A stretch of 64,000 nucleotides of DNA from Paenibacillus uliginis N3/975 (GCF_900177425.1 NZ_LT840184.1:2108238-2172237), one strand, 5' to 3'. Counted from the stretch's first letter, positions 42,058 to 51,166 are shown. Made by a program: numbers and translations. The notes: generated by a model not told the origin, from the letters alone.

Positions 42058-43599
42058 ATGGAAACCCTGATCTGGATCATAATCGTTCTCGTTGTAGCCG
42101 CTATATTCTTTGGGTTCGGTTATTTTATTCGCAAATCCCTTGCAGAAGCTAAAATTTCTAGCGCAGAACATGCCGCCATTCAGATCGTTGAGAACGCAAA
42201 GAAGGAAGCGGAAGCGCTGAAGAAAGAAACGGTACTCGAAGCTAAGGATGAAGTCCACAAAATTCGGGCCGAGGCTGAAAAAGACACTCGCGAACGTCGG
42301 AATGAAATTCAACGACAGGAACGCAGATTGTTGCAAAAGGAAGAATCGCTGGATAAAAAATTGGAATCTTTGGAACGTAAAGAAGAACAAGTGGCGAACA
42401 AAGAGAAACGAATTGAAGAAACCCAGCAGCAGATTGATTTGATTTACAAAAACCAGGTAACAGAATTGGAGCGAATTTCCAATCTGACCATGGAAGATGC
42501 CAGAAGCATCATTTTGAGCAACGTAGAGCAGGAAGTTCGCCACGAAACCGCGCAGATGATCAAAGAACTTGAGCAGCAGGCTAAGGAAGAGGCAGACAAG
42601 AAGTCGCGTGAAATTATTACGCTTGCCATCCAACGCTGTGCAGCTGATCATGTAGCGGAAACTACGGTTTCCGTCGTGACACTGCCGAACGAAGAAATGA
42701 AGGGCCGGATTATTGGCCGTGAAGGTCGTAACATCCGTGCACTTGAAACCCTTACAGGGATTGACCTCATTATCGATGATACACCGGAAGCGGTTATACT
42801 ATCGGGCTTCGATCCGATTCGCCGTGAAATTGCTCGCACAGCTTTGGAGAAATTGGTGGCAGACGGTCGGATTCATCCGGCTCGTATCGAAGAGATGGTA
42901 GAGAAGTCCCGCAAGGAAGTGGACGAACGGATCCGCGAGTATGGAGAGCAGGCAACCTTTGAGGTTGGTGTGCATGGTTTGCATCCGGACCTGATCAAGA
43001 TTCTGGGCCGCTTGAAATTCCGTACAAGCTATGGACAAAACGTGCTGAAGCATTCCATGGAAGTCGCTTACTTGACCGGTCTTATGGCTGGAGAGCTTGG
43101 CGAAGACATCACATTGGCGAAACGTGCCGGGCTGTTGCATGACATCGGTAAAGCGCTGGATCACGAAGTGGAAGGGTCGCACGTTGAAATCGGCGTGGAG
43201 CTGGCGAAGAAGTACAAAGAACATCCGGTGGTTATCAACAGCATTGCTTCCCACCATGGCGACTGCGAAGCGACCTCCGTTATTGCTATGCTTGTTGGTG
43301 CGGCTGACGCATTGTCTGCGGCAAGACCGGGAGCACGGAGAGAAACACTGGAGACTTACATTAAGCGTCTCGAGAAATTGGAAGCTATCACCGAATCGTT
43401 TGAGGGTGTTGAGAAATCATATGCCATTCAAGCCGGACGTGAAGTCCGTGTCATGGTACAACCTGATAAGATCGATGATGCTGAAGCTTTCCGCTTGGCA
43501 CGTGATATTACGAAGACGATTGAGAATGAACTGGATTACCCTGGTCATATCAAGGTCACCGTTATCCGTGAAACTCGAGCGGTTGATTACGCGAAATAA
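42058..43599 (+). CDS. rny: ribonuclease Y
   Basis: 513 residues. A membrane anchor (about 4-23) is followed by a long charged coiled coil (about 35-190), a KH domain (about 210-270, IIGREGRNIRALETLTG) and an HD domain with LLHDIGKALDHE (His361, Asp362). RNase Y is the main initiating endonuclease of mRNA decay in Bacillota and acts at the membrane. ATG at 42058 follows GAGGAGGTGAAC; the longer frame from 42007 has no support. It is followed by a strong terminator. Confidence 0.97.
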   Translation: METLIWIIIVLVVAAIFFGFGYFIRKSLAEAKISSAEHAAIQIVENAKKEAEALKKETVLEAKDEVHKIRAEAEKDTRERRNEIQRQERRLLQKEESLDKKLESLERKEEQVANKEKRIEETQQQIDLIYKNQVTELERISNLTMEDARSIILSNVEQEVRHETAQMIKELEQQAKEEADKKSREIITLAIQRCAADHVAETTVSVVTLPNEEMKGRIIGREGRNIRALETLTGIDLIIDDTPEAVILSGFDPIRREIARTALEKLVADGRIHPARIEEMVEKSRKEVDERIREYGEQATFEVGVHGLHPDLIKILGRLKFRTSYGQNVLKHSMEVAYLTGLMAGELGEDITLAKRAGLLHDIGKALDHEVEGSHVEIGVELAKKYKEHPVVINSIASHHGDCEATSVIAMLVGAADALSAARPGARRETLETYIKRLEKLEAITESFEGVEKSYAIQAGREVRVMVQPDKIDDAEAFRLARDITKTIENELDYPGHIKVTVIRETRAVDYAK

Positions 43600-43610
43600 A
43601 GTTCCAGATA

Positions 43611-43643
43611 AAAAAGTGGCCGCTTCCCGGCCACTTTTTATCT
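43611..43643 (+). terminator. rny terminator
   Basis: AAAAAGTGGCC (43611-43621) and GGCCACTTTTT (43629-43639) form an 11-bp stem; the A and T tracts make it bidirectional. Confidence 0.9.
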
Positions 43644-43673
43644 TTCATACCGAAATTTTTTCGATTAAAGGAG

Positions 43674-44477
43674 TTGATTGGCATCAACGTTTTATTCATA
43701 GGCGATATTGTTGGCAGCACTGGCCGGAAGGCTCTTAAAACTTCCTTGCCAGAATTGAAGTCCAAATATAATCCGCATATCATTATAGCAAACGGCGAGA
43801 ACGCAGCATCGGGGCGGGGAATAACATCCGCAATCGCCAATGAGTTTTTCAACTGGGGTATTCATGGGATTACAATGGGGAATCACACATGGGATAATCG
43901 TGACATTTTTGAATTCATAGACCATGAATCCCGGATGGTAAGGCCTGCTAACTTTCCTCCAGGAACACCAGGGCGTGGTCATACGGTGATTAAAGTGAAT
44001 GGCAAGGAGCTCGCTATCGTCAATCTGATGGGCCGGACATTTCTCCCTGCGATAGATTGTCCATTCCGGGCGGCAGACGAAATTGTGGATGAGCTTCGGA
44101 TGAAGCATAAACATATTCTGGTTGATTTTCACGCGGAAGCCACATCAGAGAAGATCGCGATGGGTTGGCATATGGATGGACGAGCGTCGATCGTCGTGGG
44201 TACACATACACATGTGCAGAGCAACGACGATACAATTTTGCCGAACGGAACGGCATATCTGACAGATACGGGCATGGTTGGGTCCAAAGAAGGGGTACTG
44301 GGGATGCAGCGTGATGCTGTTCTTTATAAATTTAAGACCCAGCTTCCCGCACGTTTTCAAGTGGATGAAGGGAAATGGCACTTCCATGCGGTATATGTGC
44401 AGCTTGACGATACGACTGGCAAAGCGAAAAAAATCGAAAAAATTCGGATGTATGAAGATGAATGGAGAATGGATTAA
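43674..44477 (+). CDS. ymdB: YmdB-family metallophosphoesterase
   Basis: About 265 residues with the calcineurin-like metal ligands GDIVGS, NGENAASG, GNHTWD and GTHTHVQSND, all as in YmdB (TIGR00282), a 2',3'-cyclic-nucleotide phosphodiesterase that affects biofilm and motility decisions in B. subtilis. The start is uncertain: TTG at 43674 directly abuts the ribosome-binding site AAAGGAG (43667-43673), whereas ATC at 43683 lies nine bases after it and gives the family opening xNVLFIGDIVG. It follows rny, as in Bacillus. Confidence 0.92.
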   Translation: MIGINVLFIGDIVGSTGRKALKTSLPELKSKYNPHIIIANGENAASGRGITSAIANEFFNWGIHGITMGNHTWDNRDIFEFIDHESRMVRPANFPPGTPGRGHTVIKVNGKELAIVNLMGRTFLPAIDCPFRAADEIVDELRMKHKHILVDFHAEATSEKIAMGWHMDGRASIVVGTHTHVQSNDDTILPNGTAYLTDTGMVGSKEGVLGMQRDAVLYKFKTQLPARFQVDEGKWHFHAVYVQLDDTTGKAKKIEKIRMYEDEWRMD

Positions 44478-44526
44478 AAGAGTGTGCAACGGTTTAAGAG
44501 TAAATAAGGAACGTTTGGTAAAAAGA

Positions 44527-44551
44527 AGGAATCTTTTCCCCACTCACGAAT
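44527..44551 (+). promoter_or_regulatory. candidate sigma-H promoter of spoVS
   Basis: AGGAATC at 44527-44533 and GAAT at 44548-44551, with the spacing expected for sigma-H (AGGAwww, then about 14 bases to GAAT). One or two consensus positions differ. B. subtilis spoVS is sigma-H dependent. Confidence 0.4.
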
Positions 44552-44608
44552 AACATCTAATAAACGGAAGCAAACCATCACTCAACATTCCCAGGGGAGG
44601 TACTTACC

Positions 44609-44869
44609 ATGGAAGTATTAAAAGTTTCAGCAAAATCCAATCCGAACTCAGTTGCAGGTGCGCTGGCTGGAGTTCTTCGAGAACGCGGCGGAGCCGAGCT
44701 TCAGGCAATTGGGGCGGGAGCACTGAACCAGGCTGTTAAAGCCGTAGCGATTGCCCGGGGATTTGTGGCACCAAGCGGGGTGGACTTGATCTGCATCCCT
44801 GCTTTTACGGATATTGTGATTGATGGCGAAGACCGGACGGCGATTAAGTTGATCGTAGAACCTAGATAA
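44609..44869 (+). CDS. spoVS: stage V sporulation protein S
   Basis: 86 residues, an almost invariant small protein of the Alba-like fold: MEVLKVSAKSNPNSVAGALAG, then AIGAGALNQAVKAVAIARG and a C-terminal VIDGEDRTAIKLIVEPR. In B. subtilis its loss blocks sporulation at stage V and affects septum formation; biochemical function is unknown, with nucleic-acid binding suggested by fold. ATG at 44609 follows AGGGGAGG. It is followed by a terminator. Confidence 0.97.
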   Translation: MEVLKVSAKSNPNSVAGALAGVLRERGGAELQAIGAGALNQAVKAVAIARGFVAPSGVDLICIPAFTDIVIDGEDRTAIKLIVEPR

Positions 44870-44888
44870 TGATGGAATGTTGAGGGTG

Positions 44889-44923
44889 AGCCTGTTTACC
44901 TATCAAAGTAAACAGGCTTTTTG
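44889..44923 (+). terminator. spoVS terminator
   Basis: AGCCTGTTTA and TAAACAGGCT pair perfectly around CCTATCAAAG, followed by TTTTG. Confidence 0.9.
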
Positions 44924-44953
44924 CTATGGGTTAGAAGAGAGGGGATAGTGTAC

Positions 44954-45910
44954 ATGAAGGTTGTAGATTTTCACTGTGACGCACTGAGCAAGTTGTGGGA
45001 AAATCCTAAGGCTTCTTTTGACAATAGTCCAGATTTGGATGTGACGCTGAAGTCAATGGAAAAAGGCGATGTGGCGCTGCAGGTATTTGCTGTGTTTTTG
45101 TCAGAACAATACGGGCGCCCTTCGTTTGAACGCGTGATGGCACAAATTGATATCTTTCGCGCCAAACTGAATGGGACGGGAAAGCTGGAATGGTTGAAAT
45201 GGCGTGATCAGATAAGAGAAGTACGAAGTGGAAGTAAACGTTGGGGGCTTCTTTCTCTTGAGGGAGTGGACGGGCTGGAGGGTAATCTGTTCTATGTCCG
45301 CCTCTGTTACGAGCTTGGGGTAAGATTGATGGGATTGACCTGGAATCATGCCAACTGGGCCGCTGATGGCGTAATGGAGAAACGTGGGGGCGGTCTGACA
45401 GATAAAGGGAGAGAGATGGTTCAATTGTGTAATGAACTCGGGATCATCTTAGACGTATCCCATTTATCTGTAGCCGGGTTTTGGGAGCTGGCTGAACTTG
45501 TTTCCCGTCCGCTGATTGCTTCCCACTCCAACGCCTATGGGGTCTGCCCGCATCCACGTAACTTGAGTGATGAACAAATTCGCGCACTTATTGCGATGGA
45601 TGGCCGAATTGGACTGACATTTGTCCCTTGGTTTATCCGGCGTGACACCCCTACGGTCAAACCGGAGGATTTGCTGCCCCATGTTGAACGAATTTGTTCA
45701 CTTGGAGGAGAGCATCACATGATGTTCGGGTCTGATTTTGATGGAATAGACCAATGGGTTGAAGGGCTGGAGAGCCCTTGTAAATACCAGGATTGGGTAA
45801 ATACATTATTAAAGCATTATCCCGAACAGCTAGTGCAAGGCTGGATGTCGGACAATGCGTTAAATTTTCTTGAACAATATCTGCCTATGCAGCAGGGATC
45901 GCAATCATAA
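44954..45910 (+). CDS. membrane-dipeptidase-like M19 peptidase
   Basis: 318 residues of the renal dipeptidase family. Zinc ligands are visible in DFHCDAL (DxHxD) at the N-terminus, LSLEGVDGL near residue 100, ILDVSHLS near 165 and HSNAYGVCPHPRNLSD near 185; MMFGSDFDGID supplies the last aspartate. These enzymes hydrolyse dipeptides, including those with a D-residue. ATG at 44954 follows GAGGGG. No signal peptide is present. It replaces tdh-kbl, found at this position in B. subtilis. Confidence 0.93.
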   Translation: MKVVDFHCDALSKLWENPKASFDNSPDLDVTLKSMEKGDVALQVFAVFLSEQYGRPSFERVMAQIDIFRAKLNGTGKLEWLKWRDQIREVRSGSKRWGLLSLEGVDGLEGNLFYVRLCYELGVRLMGLTWNHANWAADGVMEKRGGGLTDKGREMVQLCNELGIILDVSHLSVAGFWELAELVSRPLIASHSNAYGVCPHPRNLSDEQIRALIAMDGRIGLTFVPWFIRRDTPTVKPEDLLPHVERICSLGGEHHMMFGSDFDGIDQWVEGLESPCKYQDWVNTLLKHYPEQLVQGWMSDNALNFLEQYLPMQQGSQS

Positions 45911-45962
45911 CTTATAATAGAGCTATGTCTAGAAAATATTTCTTGCCATTTCACCATTAAAC

Positions 45963-46037
45963 CGATAAACTTTATCGTAATTAATTCAACCCTTATTTTA
46001 TAAGAAATTACACTGAATTCAAATTACACTGTATTAT
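45963..46037 (+). promoter_or_regulatory. candidate control region of korAB
   Basis: A perfect 7-1-7 palindrome CGATAAACTTTATCG (45963-45977) is followed by two copies of AAATTACACTG at 46005 and 46021 (16-bp period) and a TATTAT -10 element at 46032-46037. The whole 154-bp gap is very AT-rich compared with its surroundings. Confidence 0.45.
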
Positions 46038-46073
46038 AAGTAAGATGCTTTTATATAAAAAGGAGTGGAGAGC

Positions 46074-47828
46074 TTGATCAGTCAATTATCTTGGAAAATC
46101 GGAGGACAGCAGGGAGAAGGGGTCGAAAGCACTGACCGTATTTTTTCGACAGCCTTAAACCGGCTGGGATATTACCTTTATGGTTATCGGCATTTTTCGT
46201 CCCGTATTAAAGGTGGACATACGAATAATAAAATACGTATCAGCACTCAACAGATCCGGTCCATTGCGGATGATCTTGATATATTGGTTGCATTTGATCA
46301 AGAAAGTATTGACCTGAATGCGCACGAGCTTCGCCCGGGTGGTGTTGTCGTAGCGGACACGAAGTTTAACCCCGTAGTTCCGGAAGATGCAGACATCCGG
46401 CTATTTGCTGTACCTATAACAGCCATAGCGGAGGAGCTTGGAACCTCACTTATGAAAAATATGGTAGCTTCTGGTGCATCATGGGCGCTGCTTGGCCTTC
46501 CTCTTGATGTGTTCAACCGTGCCGTTGAAGAAGAATTCGGACGTAAGGGTGCAGCTGTCGTAGAGAAAAATCTAGAGGCCGTAAAACGGGGCTCAGATTA
46601 TGTACTTGAGCTTGCAGGTGGTCCGCTGGATGAGTTCAAGCTGAATCCGGCTGACGGAAAGCAGAAGCTGTTTATGATCGGAAACGATGCCATCGGTCTT
46701 GGTGCCGTGGCTGCAGGCTGCCGCTTGATGAGCGCTTACCCGATAACTCCTGCCTCCGAAATTATGGAATACTTAATTAAAAAGCTGCCTAAATTCGGCG
46801 GTACCGTAGTTCAGACAGAAGACGAAATCGCTGCCGTAACGATGGCTATCGGAGCCAACTACGCTGGTGTTCGTACCATGACAGCTTCTGCAGGGCCAGG
46901 TCTGTCTCTCATGATGGAAGCCATCGGTCTTGCCGGTATGACGGAAACGCCGGTTGTTATTGTAGATACACAACGCGGTGGTCCGAGCACCGGTCTGCCA
47001 ACGAAGCAGGAGCAGAGTGATATCAATGCGATGATTCATGGTACGCACGGGGAAATTCCCAAAATCGTACTGGCACCCAGCTCAATTGAAGAGTGTTTTT
47101 ATGATACGGTGGAGGCCTTTAACTTGTCCGAGCAATATCAAGTTCCGGTTATCGTTGTAACGGATTTGCAACTGTCACTAGGTAAGCAGTCATGTGAACC
47201 GCTGGATTACAGCCGGGTTGTGATTGATCGCGGAAATCTTGTAAGCAACGTGCCGGAGCAAGAGGAGAAGAATCTGTTCAAGAGATATGAGTTTACAGAC
47301 AGCGGGATATCACCTCGTGTTCTTCCAGGAGAGAAGAACGGGATTCACCATGTTACCGGTGTTGAGCACGATGAATCAGGACGACCATCAGAGTCAGCGG
47401 AAAATCGCAAAAAAATGATGGATAAGCGTCTTGGCAAGCTGAATCATGTGAAAGTAACGAACCCAATATTGGTTGATGCTCCATATGAAAAGCCCGATCT
47501 TCTCATTATCGGAATGGGCTCTACGGGTGGAACAATCGATCAGGCGCGGGAGTTGCTTGAAAACGATGGAACTACAACGAACCATGTTACTGTCCGTCTG
47601 CTTCATCCGTTCCCTACAGATGCTATTAAACCGTATATCGACCAAGCAAGACAGGTCATCGTTGTTGAAAATAACGCAACTGCTCAACTAGCTAACCTCA
47701 TCAAGCTGAACGTTGGCGGACGTGAGAAGATTAGCAGTGTACTCAAATATGATGGTAACCCGTTCCTGCCGTCTATTATTTATAACGAATGCAGAAATGT
47801 CTACGTCGACAGTAAGGAGCTGGTATAA
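46074..47828 (+). CDS. korA: 2-oxoacid:ferredoxin oxidoreductase, fused gamma/alpha subunit
   Basis: 584 residues. The gamma domain comes first (SWKIGGQQGEGVESTDRIF, then RIKGGHTNNKIRIS), followed by the alpha pyrimidine-binding domain from about residue 200 (GNDAIGLGAVAAGCRLMSAYPITPASEI) and the transketolase C-like domain (DLLIIGMGSTGGT near 478). With KorB it oxidatively decarboxylates a 2-oxoacid, probably 2-oxoglutarate, to acyl-CoA, reducing ferredoxin. TTG at 46074 with AGGAG eight bases upstream fits the homologous N-terminus better than GTG 46065. No ferredoxin gene is adjacent. Confidence 0.93.
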   Translation: MISQLSWKIGGQQGEGVESTDRIFSTALNRLGYYLYGYRHFSSRIKGGHTNNKIRISTQQIRSIADDLDILVAFDQESIDLNAHELRPGGVVVADTKFNPVVPEDADIRLFAVPITAIAEELGTSLMKNMVASGASWALLGLPLDVFNRAVEEEFGRKGAAVVEKNLEAVKRGSDYVLELAGGPLDEFKLNPADGKQKLFMIGNDAIGLGAVAAGCRLMSAYPITPASEIMEYLIKKLPKFGGTVVQTEDEIAAVTMAIGANYAGVRTMTASAGPGLSLMMEAIGLAGMTETPVVIVDTQRGGPSTGLPTKQEQSDINAMIHGTHGEIPKIVLAPSSIEECFYDTVEAFNLSEQYQVPVIVVTDLQLSLGKQSCEPLDYSRVVIDRGNLVSNVPEQEEKNLFKRYEFTDSGISPRVLPGEKNGIHHVTGVEHDESGRPSESAENRKKMMDKRLGKLNHVKVTNPILVDAPYEKPDLLIIGMGSTGGTIDQARELLENDGTTTNHVTVRLLHPFPTDAIKPYIDQARQVIVVENNATAQLANLIKLNVGGREKISSVLKYDGNPFLPSIIYNECRNVYVDSKELV

Positions 47829-47830
47829 CG

Positions 47831-48697
47831 ATGGCTACGTTTAAAGATTTCCGTAACAATGTCAAACCGAACTGGTGCCCCGGCTGCGGCGACTTCTCTA
47901 TACAAGCCGCTATACAGCGTGCAGCAGCCAGCTGCGGCCTGGAGCCGGATCAGCTTGCTGTCATTTCAGGTATCGGCTGCTCGGGCCGGATATCGGGATA
48001 TATCCATGCATATGGAATGCATAGCATTCATGGACGGGCACTGCCAATCGCACAAGGGGTTAAGCTTGCAAATCGTGATCTGACAGTAATTGCTTCAGGT
48101 GGGGACGGCGACGGATTTGCGATCGGTATGGGCCATACGATTCATGCCATCCGCAGAAACATCAACATTACGTATATTGTCATGGACAATCAGATATACG
48201 GCCTGACCAAAGGTCAAACCTCACCACGAAGTGCGGAAGGCTTTGTTACCAAGAGTACACCTGAAGGTTCGATCGAGTCGACACTATCACCGCTGGAACT
48301 GGCGCTTTCAGCAGGCGCTACTTTTGTCGCTCAGTCTTTTTCGAGTGACATCAAACAGCTAACCGCTTTGATAGAGGCAGGGATTAAGCATGAAGGGTTC
48401 TCCATTATAAATGTGTTCAGTCCATGCGTCACGTTTAACAAAGTGAATACCTATGAGTGGTTTAAAGATCATATCGTTAATTTGGACAGCTTTCCGGAAT
48501 ATGATTCTTCGAACCGGATCAGCGCTATGACTAAACTGATGGAAACGGATGGTTTGGTCACAGGGTTGATCTATCAGGACAATAGCCGGAAAAGCTATGA
48601 GAATCAAATTTCCGGATTCCAAGATACACCTCTGGCCCATCAGGAGCTTCAGTTAACCCGGGAACAATTTGACAATCTTGTAGCAGAATTCAAATAA
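47831..48697 (+). CDS. korB: 2-oxoacid:ferredoxin oxidoreductase, beta (TPP) subunit
   Basis: 288 residues. NWCPGCGDFSIQ near residue 13 supplies cysteines of an iron-sulfur cluster, and GGDGDGFAIGMGHTIHAIRRN followed by DNQIYGLTKGQ is the thiamine pyrophosphate-binding motif. ATG at 47831 begins two bases after the korA stop, so the subunits are co-translated. The TPP motif and Cys pattern show a complete beta subunit. Confidence 0.95.
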   Translation: MATFKDFRNNVKPNWCPGCGDFSIQAAIQRAAASCGLEPDQLAVISGIGCSGRISGYIHAYGMHSIHGRALPIAQGVKLANRDLTVIASGGDGDGFAIGMGHTIHAIRRNINITYIVMDNQIYGLTKGQTSPRSAEGFVTKSTPEGSIESTLSPLELALSAGATFVAQSFSSDIKQLTALIEAGIKHEGFSIINVFSPCVTFNKVNTYEWFKDHIVNLDSFPEYDSSNRISAMTKLMETDGLVTGLIYQDNSRKSYENQISGFQDTPLAHQELQLTREQFDNLVAEFK

Positions 48698-48706
48698 ACC
48701 AGATCT

Positions 48707-48738
48707 AGGCAGGCGGAATAACCGCACTGCCTTTTTAT
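48707..48738 (+). terminator. korB terminator
   Basis: AGGCAG-GCGG and CCGC-A-CTGCCT pair around AATAA with one bulged A, followed by TTTTA. Confidence 0.8.
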
Positions 48739-48807
48739 TTTTAGGTAATAGAGAGTATAATAGATGTTGGCATGTACAGCTTATAGAGAAAACAAGGAGT
48801 GAGACAG

Positions 48808-49380
48808 ATGAGCAAAACTGTACCTGTGGGTGTTTCGGCCCGCCATATTCATTTAACTCAAGAGCATATTGAAGCATTGTTCGGACCCGGTTACCAATTG
48901 ACCGAGTTTAAACCATTGTCCCAACCGGGGCAATTTGCAGCTAACGAAACGGTGGCTGTGATTGGTACGAAAGGACAATTCGATAAAGTCAGAATTTTGG
49001 GACCTGCTCGTCCAGCATCACAGCTGGAGATTTCCCGTACGGATTCTTTTGCAATTGGTGTAAAAGCGCCTGTTCGCGAATCTGGAAACATTGAAGGTAC
49101 ACCAGGTATTACAATTAAAGGCCCTGCAGGTGAAGTTACCGTGGACGAAGGTGTTATTGTGGCTGCGCGTCATATTCACTTCCATACTTCTGATGCTGAA
49201 AAATGGGGCATTCAAGATAAGCAAATGCTTAAAGTGCGTCTCGGTGGAGAACGCGGCCTAGTGCTCGAAAACGTTGTTGCGCGCGTTTCCGACAATTTTG
49301 CGCTGGACATGCACATTGATACCGACGAAGCGAATGCCTCTGGTGCCAAAACAGGGGATACTGCAGAAATCATTGATTAA
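48808..49380 (+). CDS. pduL: phosphate propanoyltransferase PduL-like
   Basis: 190 residues. Two PduL beta-barrel domains, each with its zinc-binding histidines: VSARHIHLT at residues 8-16 and VAARHIHFHTSD near 114. PduL interconverts acyl-CoA and acyl-phosphate. No bacterial-microcompartment shell genes are nearby and there is no N-terminal encapsulation peptide, so this is a free-standing cytosolic phosphotransacylase. Its place after korAB suggests it could act on the acyl-CoA product; that is inference. ATG at 48808 follows AAGGAG. Confidence 0.93.
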   Translation: MSKTVPVGVSARHIHLTQEHIEALFGPGYQLTEFKPLSQPGQFAANETVAVIGTKGQFDKVRILGPARPASQLEISRTDSFAIGVKAPVRESGNIEGTPGITIKGPAGEVTVDEGVIVAARHIHFHTSDAEKWGIQDKQMLKVRLGGERGLVLENVVARVSDNFALDMHIDTDEANASGAKTGDTAEIID

Positions 49381-49394
49381 GATGCATTCATAAG

Positions 49395-49436
49395 AGAGTC
49401 AGTCACAGGATTATCCGGTGACTGACTCTTTTTTGC
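49395..49436 (+). terminator. pduL terminator
   Basis: AGAGTCAGTCAC and GTGACTGACTCT form a perfect 12-bp stem, followed by six T. Confidence 0.95.
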
Positions 49437-49490
49437 TTTGTTATGATGTTGACAGGTCACCCCAGGATAGTAGCTTAGGATGGAAGATCA

Positions 49491-49499
49491 TGATATAAT
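49491..49499 (+). promoter_or_regulatory. extended -10 promoter of miaB
   Basis: TGATATAAT at 49491-49499 is a full extended -10 element; no good -35 is seen 17 bp upstream. Confidence 0.5.
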
Positions 49500-49573
49500 T
49501 AGGGGCAGTGCCTACATGGCAGATAATGAAATAGACATCGATTTATAGCGGATTTTAAGGAGTGACCTAGCAT

Positions 49574-51133
49574 ATGTCCAAAGATAAGAAGGACTACTCC
49601 AAGTATTTTGATTTTTCGGATGCCAAAATTTTGTCCGAGGACGAAAACGGTAAGAGAATCCGAATCCGGGGACGGGAAATCAATATTCTATCGGAGCCTA
49701 ACCATAGACAAGAAAAACAGCGCGGTAAACAGGACGTTCAGGTGCTGTACGATACGGCTTTACCGGAGGAATTCAAAACCATCGGTTTAGGGAAATTCTA
49801 CCTTGTGTACACATTCGGATGCCAGATGAATGAGCATGATTCCGAGACGATCAAGGGAATGCTGGAGCAGATGGGTTATAAAGCTACAGAAGACCGCATG
49901 GAAGCCGACATTATTTTACTTAATACCTGTGCCATTCGTGAGAATGCAGAGGATAAAGTGTTTGGTGAGTTGGGTCATTTGAAGCATCTGAAGACCGAGA
50001 AGCCAGATATGCTGCTTGGTGTTTGCGGATGTATGTCACAGGAAGAAGGGGTCGTTAAACGGATTTTATCGAAACACGGGTTCGTAGACCTGGTGTTCGG
50101 TACACATAATATCCATCGTCTTCCTCATCTCATCCAAGAAGCGCTCTTCAGCAAGGAAATGGTCGTGGAAGTCTGGTCTAAGGAAGGCGACATTGTTGAG
50201 AACTTGCCTAAGAAACGGGAAGGACTTCGTGGTTGGGTCAACATTATGTACGGGTGTGACAAGTTCTGTACCTACTGTATTGTTCCGTTCACACGGGGTA
50301 AGGAACGCAGCCGTAGGCCGGAGGACGTGATCGCAGAAGTCCGTGAGCTTGCGCGTCAAGGCTTCAAAGAGATCACTCTTCTTGGTCAGAACGTTAACGC
50401 GTATGGTAAGGACTTCACTGATATTACGTACAGTTTTGCGAATTTGATGGATGATATCCATAAGATTGATATTCCGCGTGTGCGGTTCACCACTTCCCAT
50501 CCAAGGGATTTCGATGATCACTTGATCGAGGTTCTGGCGAAGGGCGGAAATCTGGTCGAGCATATCCATCTTCCAGTACAGTCAGGAAGCAGCCAAGTAC
50601 TGAAGAAAATGAGTCGCAAATACTCGCGTGAAACGTATCTGGAACTTTCTCGCAAGATTAAGCAAGCCATTCCGGACGTTGTATTGACTACCGATTTCAT
50701 TGTTGGTTTCCCTGGAGAGACTGACGAGCAGTTCGAGGAGACACTGTCCCTGGTGCGTGAGGTAGGCTATGATTTTGCTTACACGTATATTTACTCGCCA
50801 CGTGAGGGTACTCCAGCAGCAGTAATGGAGGACAACGTTCCGATGGAAGTGAAAAGTGAACGCCTTCAGCGCCTGAATGCTGCGATCAATGAGCATAGCC
50901 GCAAGAGTAATGACCGCCTGCTTGGCGCAACGGTAGAAGTACTTGTTGAAGGAGTTAGTAAGAACAATGATTCCATGCTGTCGGGACGGACACGTTCCAA
51001 CAAGTTGGTTCATTTTGAAGGATCGGCTGATCTGATCGGCAGCTTTGTTCACGTGCGAATTACAGACCCGATGACCTGGTACATTAAAGGTGATATGATT
51101 ACTGAACCGTTTGCGGCTACGGATGCGGTTTAA
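49574..51133 (+). CDS. miaB: tRNA-2-methylthio-N6-dimethylallyladenosine synthase MiaB
   Basis: 519 residues. Radical SAM methylthiotransferase acting on A37 of tRNAs reading UNN codons. The N-terminal UPF0004 domain (about 75-195) has Cys residues in TFGCQMNEHDSE, NTCAIRENAEDK and GVCGCMS; the radical SAM motif CDKFCTYC is near residue 228, and the C-terminal TRAM domain near 450-515. An extra N-terminal segment of about 70 charged residues is normal for Bacillota. ATG at 49574 follows AAGGAGTGA. Confidence 0.97.
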   Translation: MSKDKKDYSKYFDFSDAKILSEDENGKRIRIRGREINILSEPNHRQEKQRGKQDVQVLYDTALPEEFKTIGLGKFYLVYTFGCQMNEHDSETIKGMLEQMGYKATEDRMEADIILLNTCAIRENAEDKVFGELGHLKHLKTEKPDMLLGVCGCMSQEEGVVKRILSKHGFVDLVFGTHNIHRLPHLIQEALFSKEMVVEVWSKEGDIVENLPKKREGLRGWVNIMYGCDKFCTYCIVPFTRGKERSRRPEDVIAEVRELARQGFKEITLLGQNVNAYGKDFTDITYSFANLMDDIHKIDIPRVRFTTSHPRDFDDHLIEVLAKGGNLVEHIHLPVQSGSSQVLKKMSRKYSRETYLELSRKIKQAIPDVVLTTDFIVGFPGETDEQFEETLSLVREVGYDFAYTYIYSPREGTPAAVMEDNVPMEVKSERLQRLNAAINEHSRKSNDRLLGATVEVLVEGVSKNNDSMLSGRTRSNKLVHFEGSADLIGSFVHVRITDPMTWYIKGDMITEPFAATDAV

Positions 51134-51166
51134 CCAATATATTTTTCATAATGATGAATTGGGGCG

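Noticed and set aside
41974..42651. Minus-strand ORF of 225 codons opposite rny
   Set aside because: Phe/Leu-rich translation is the antisense of the RNase Y coiled coil (Glu/Lys-rich); no start signals.
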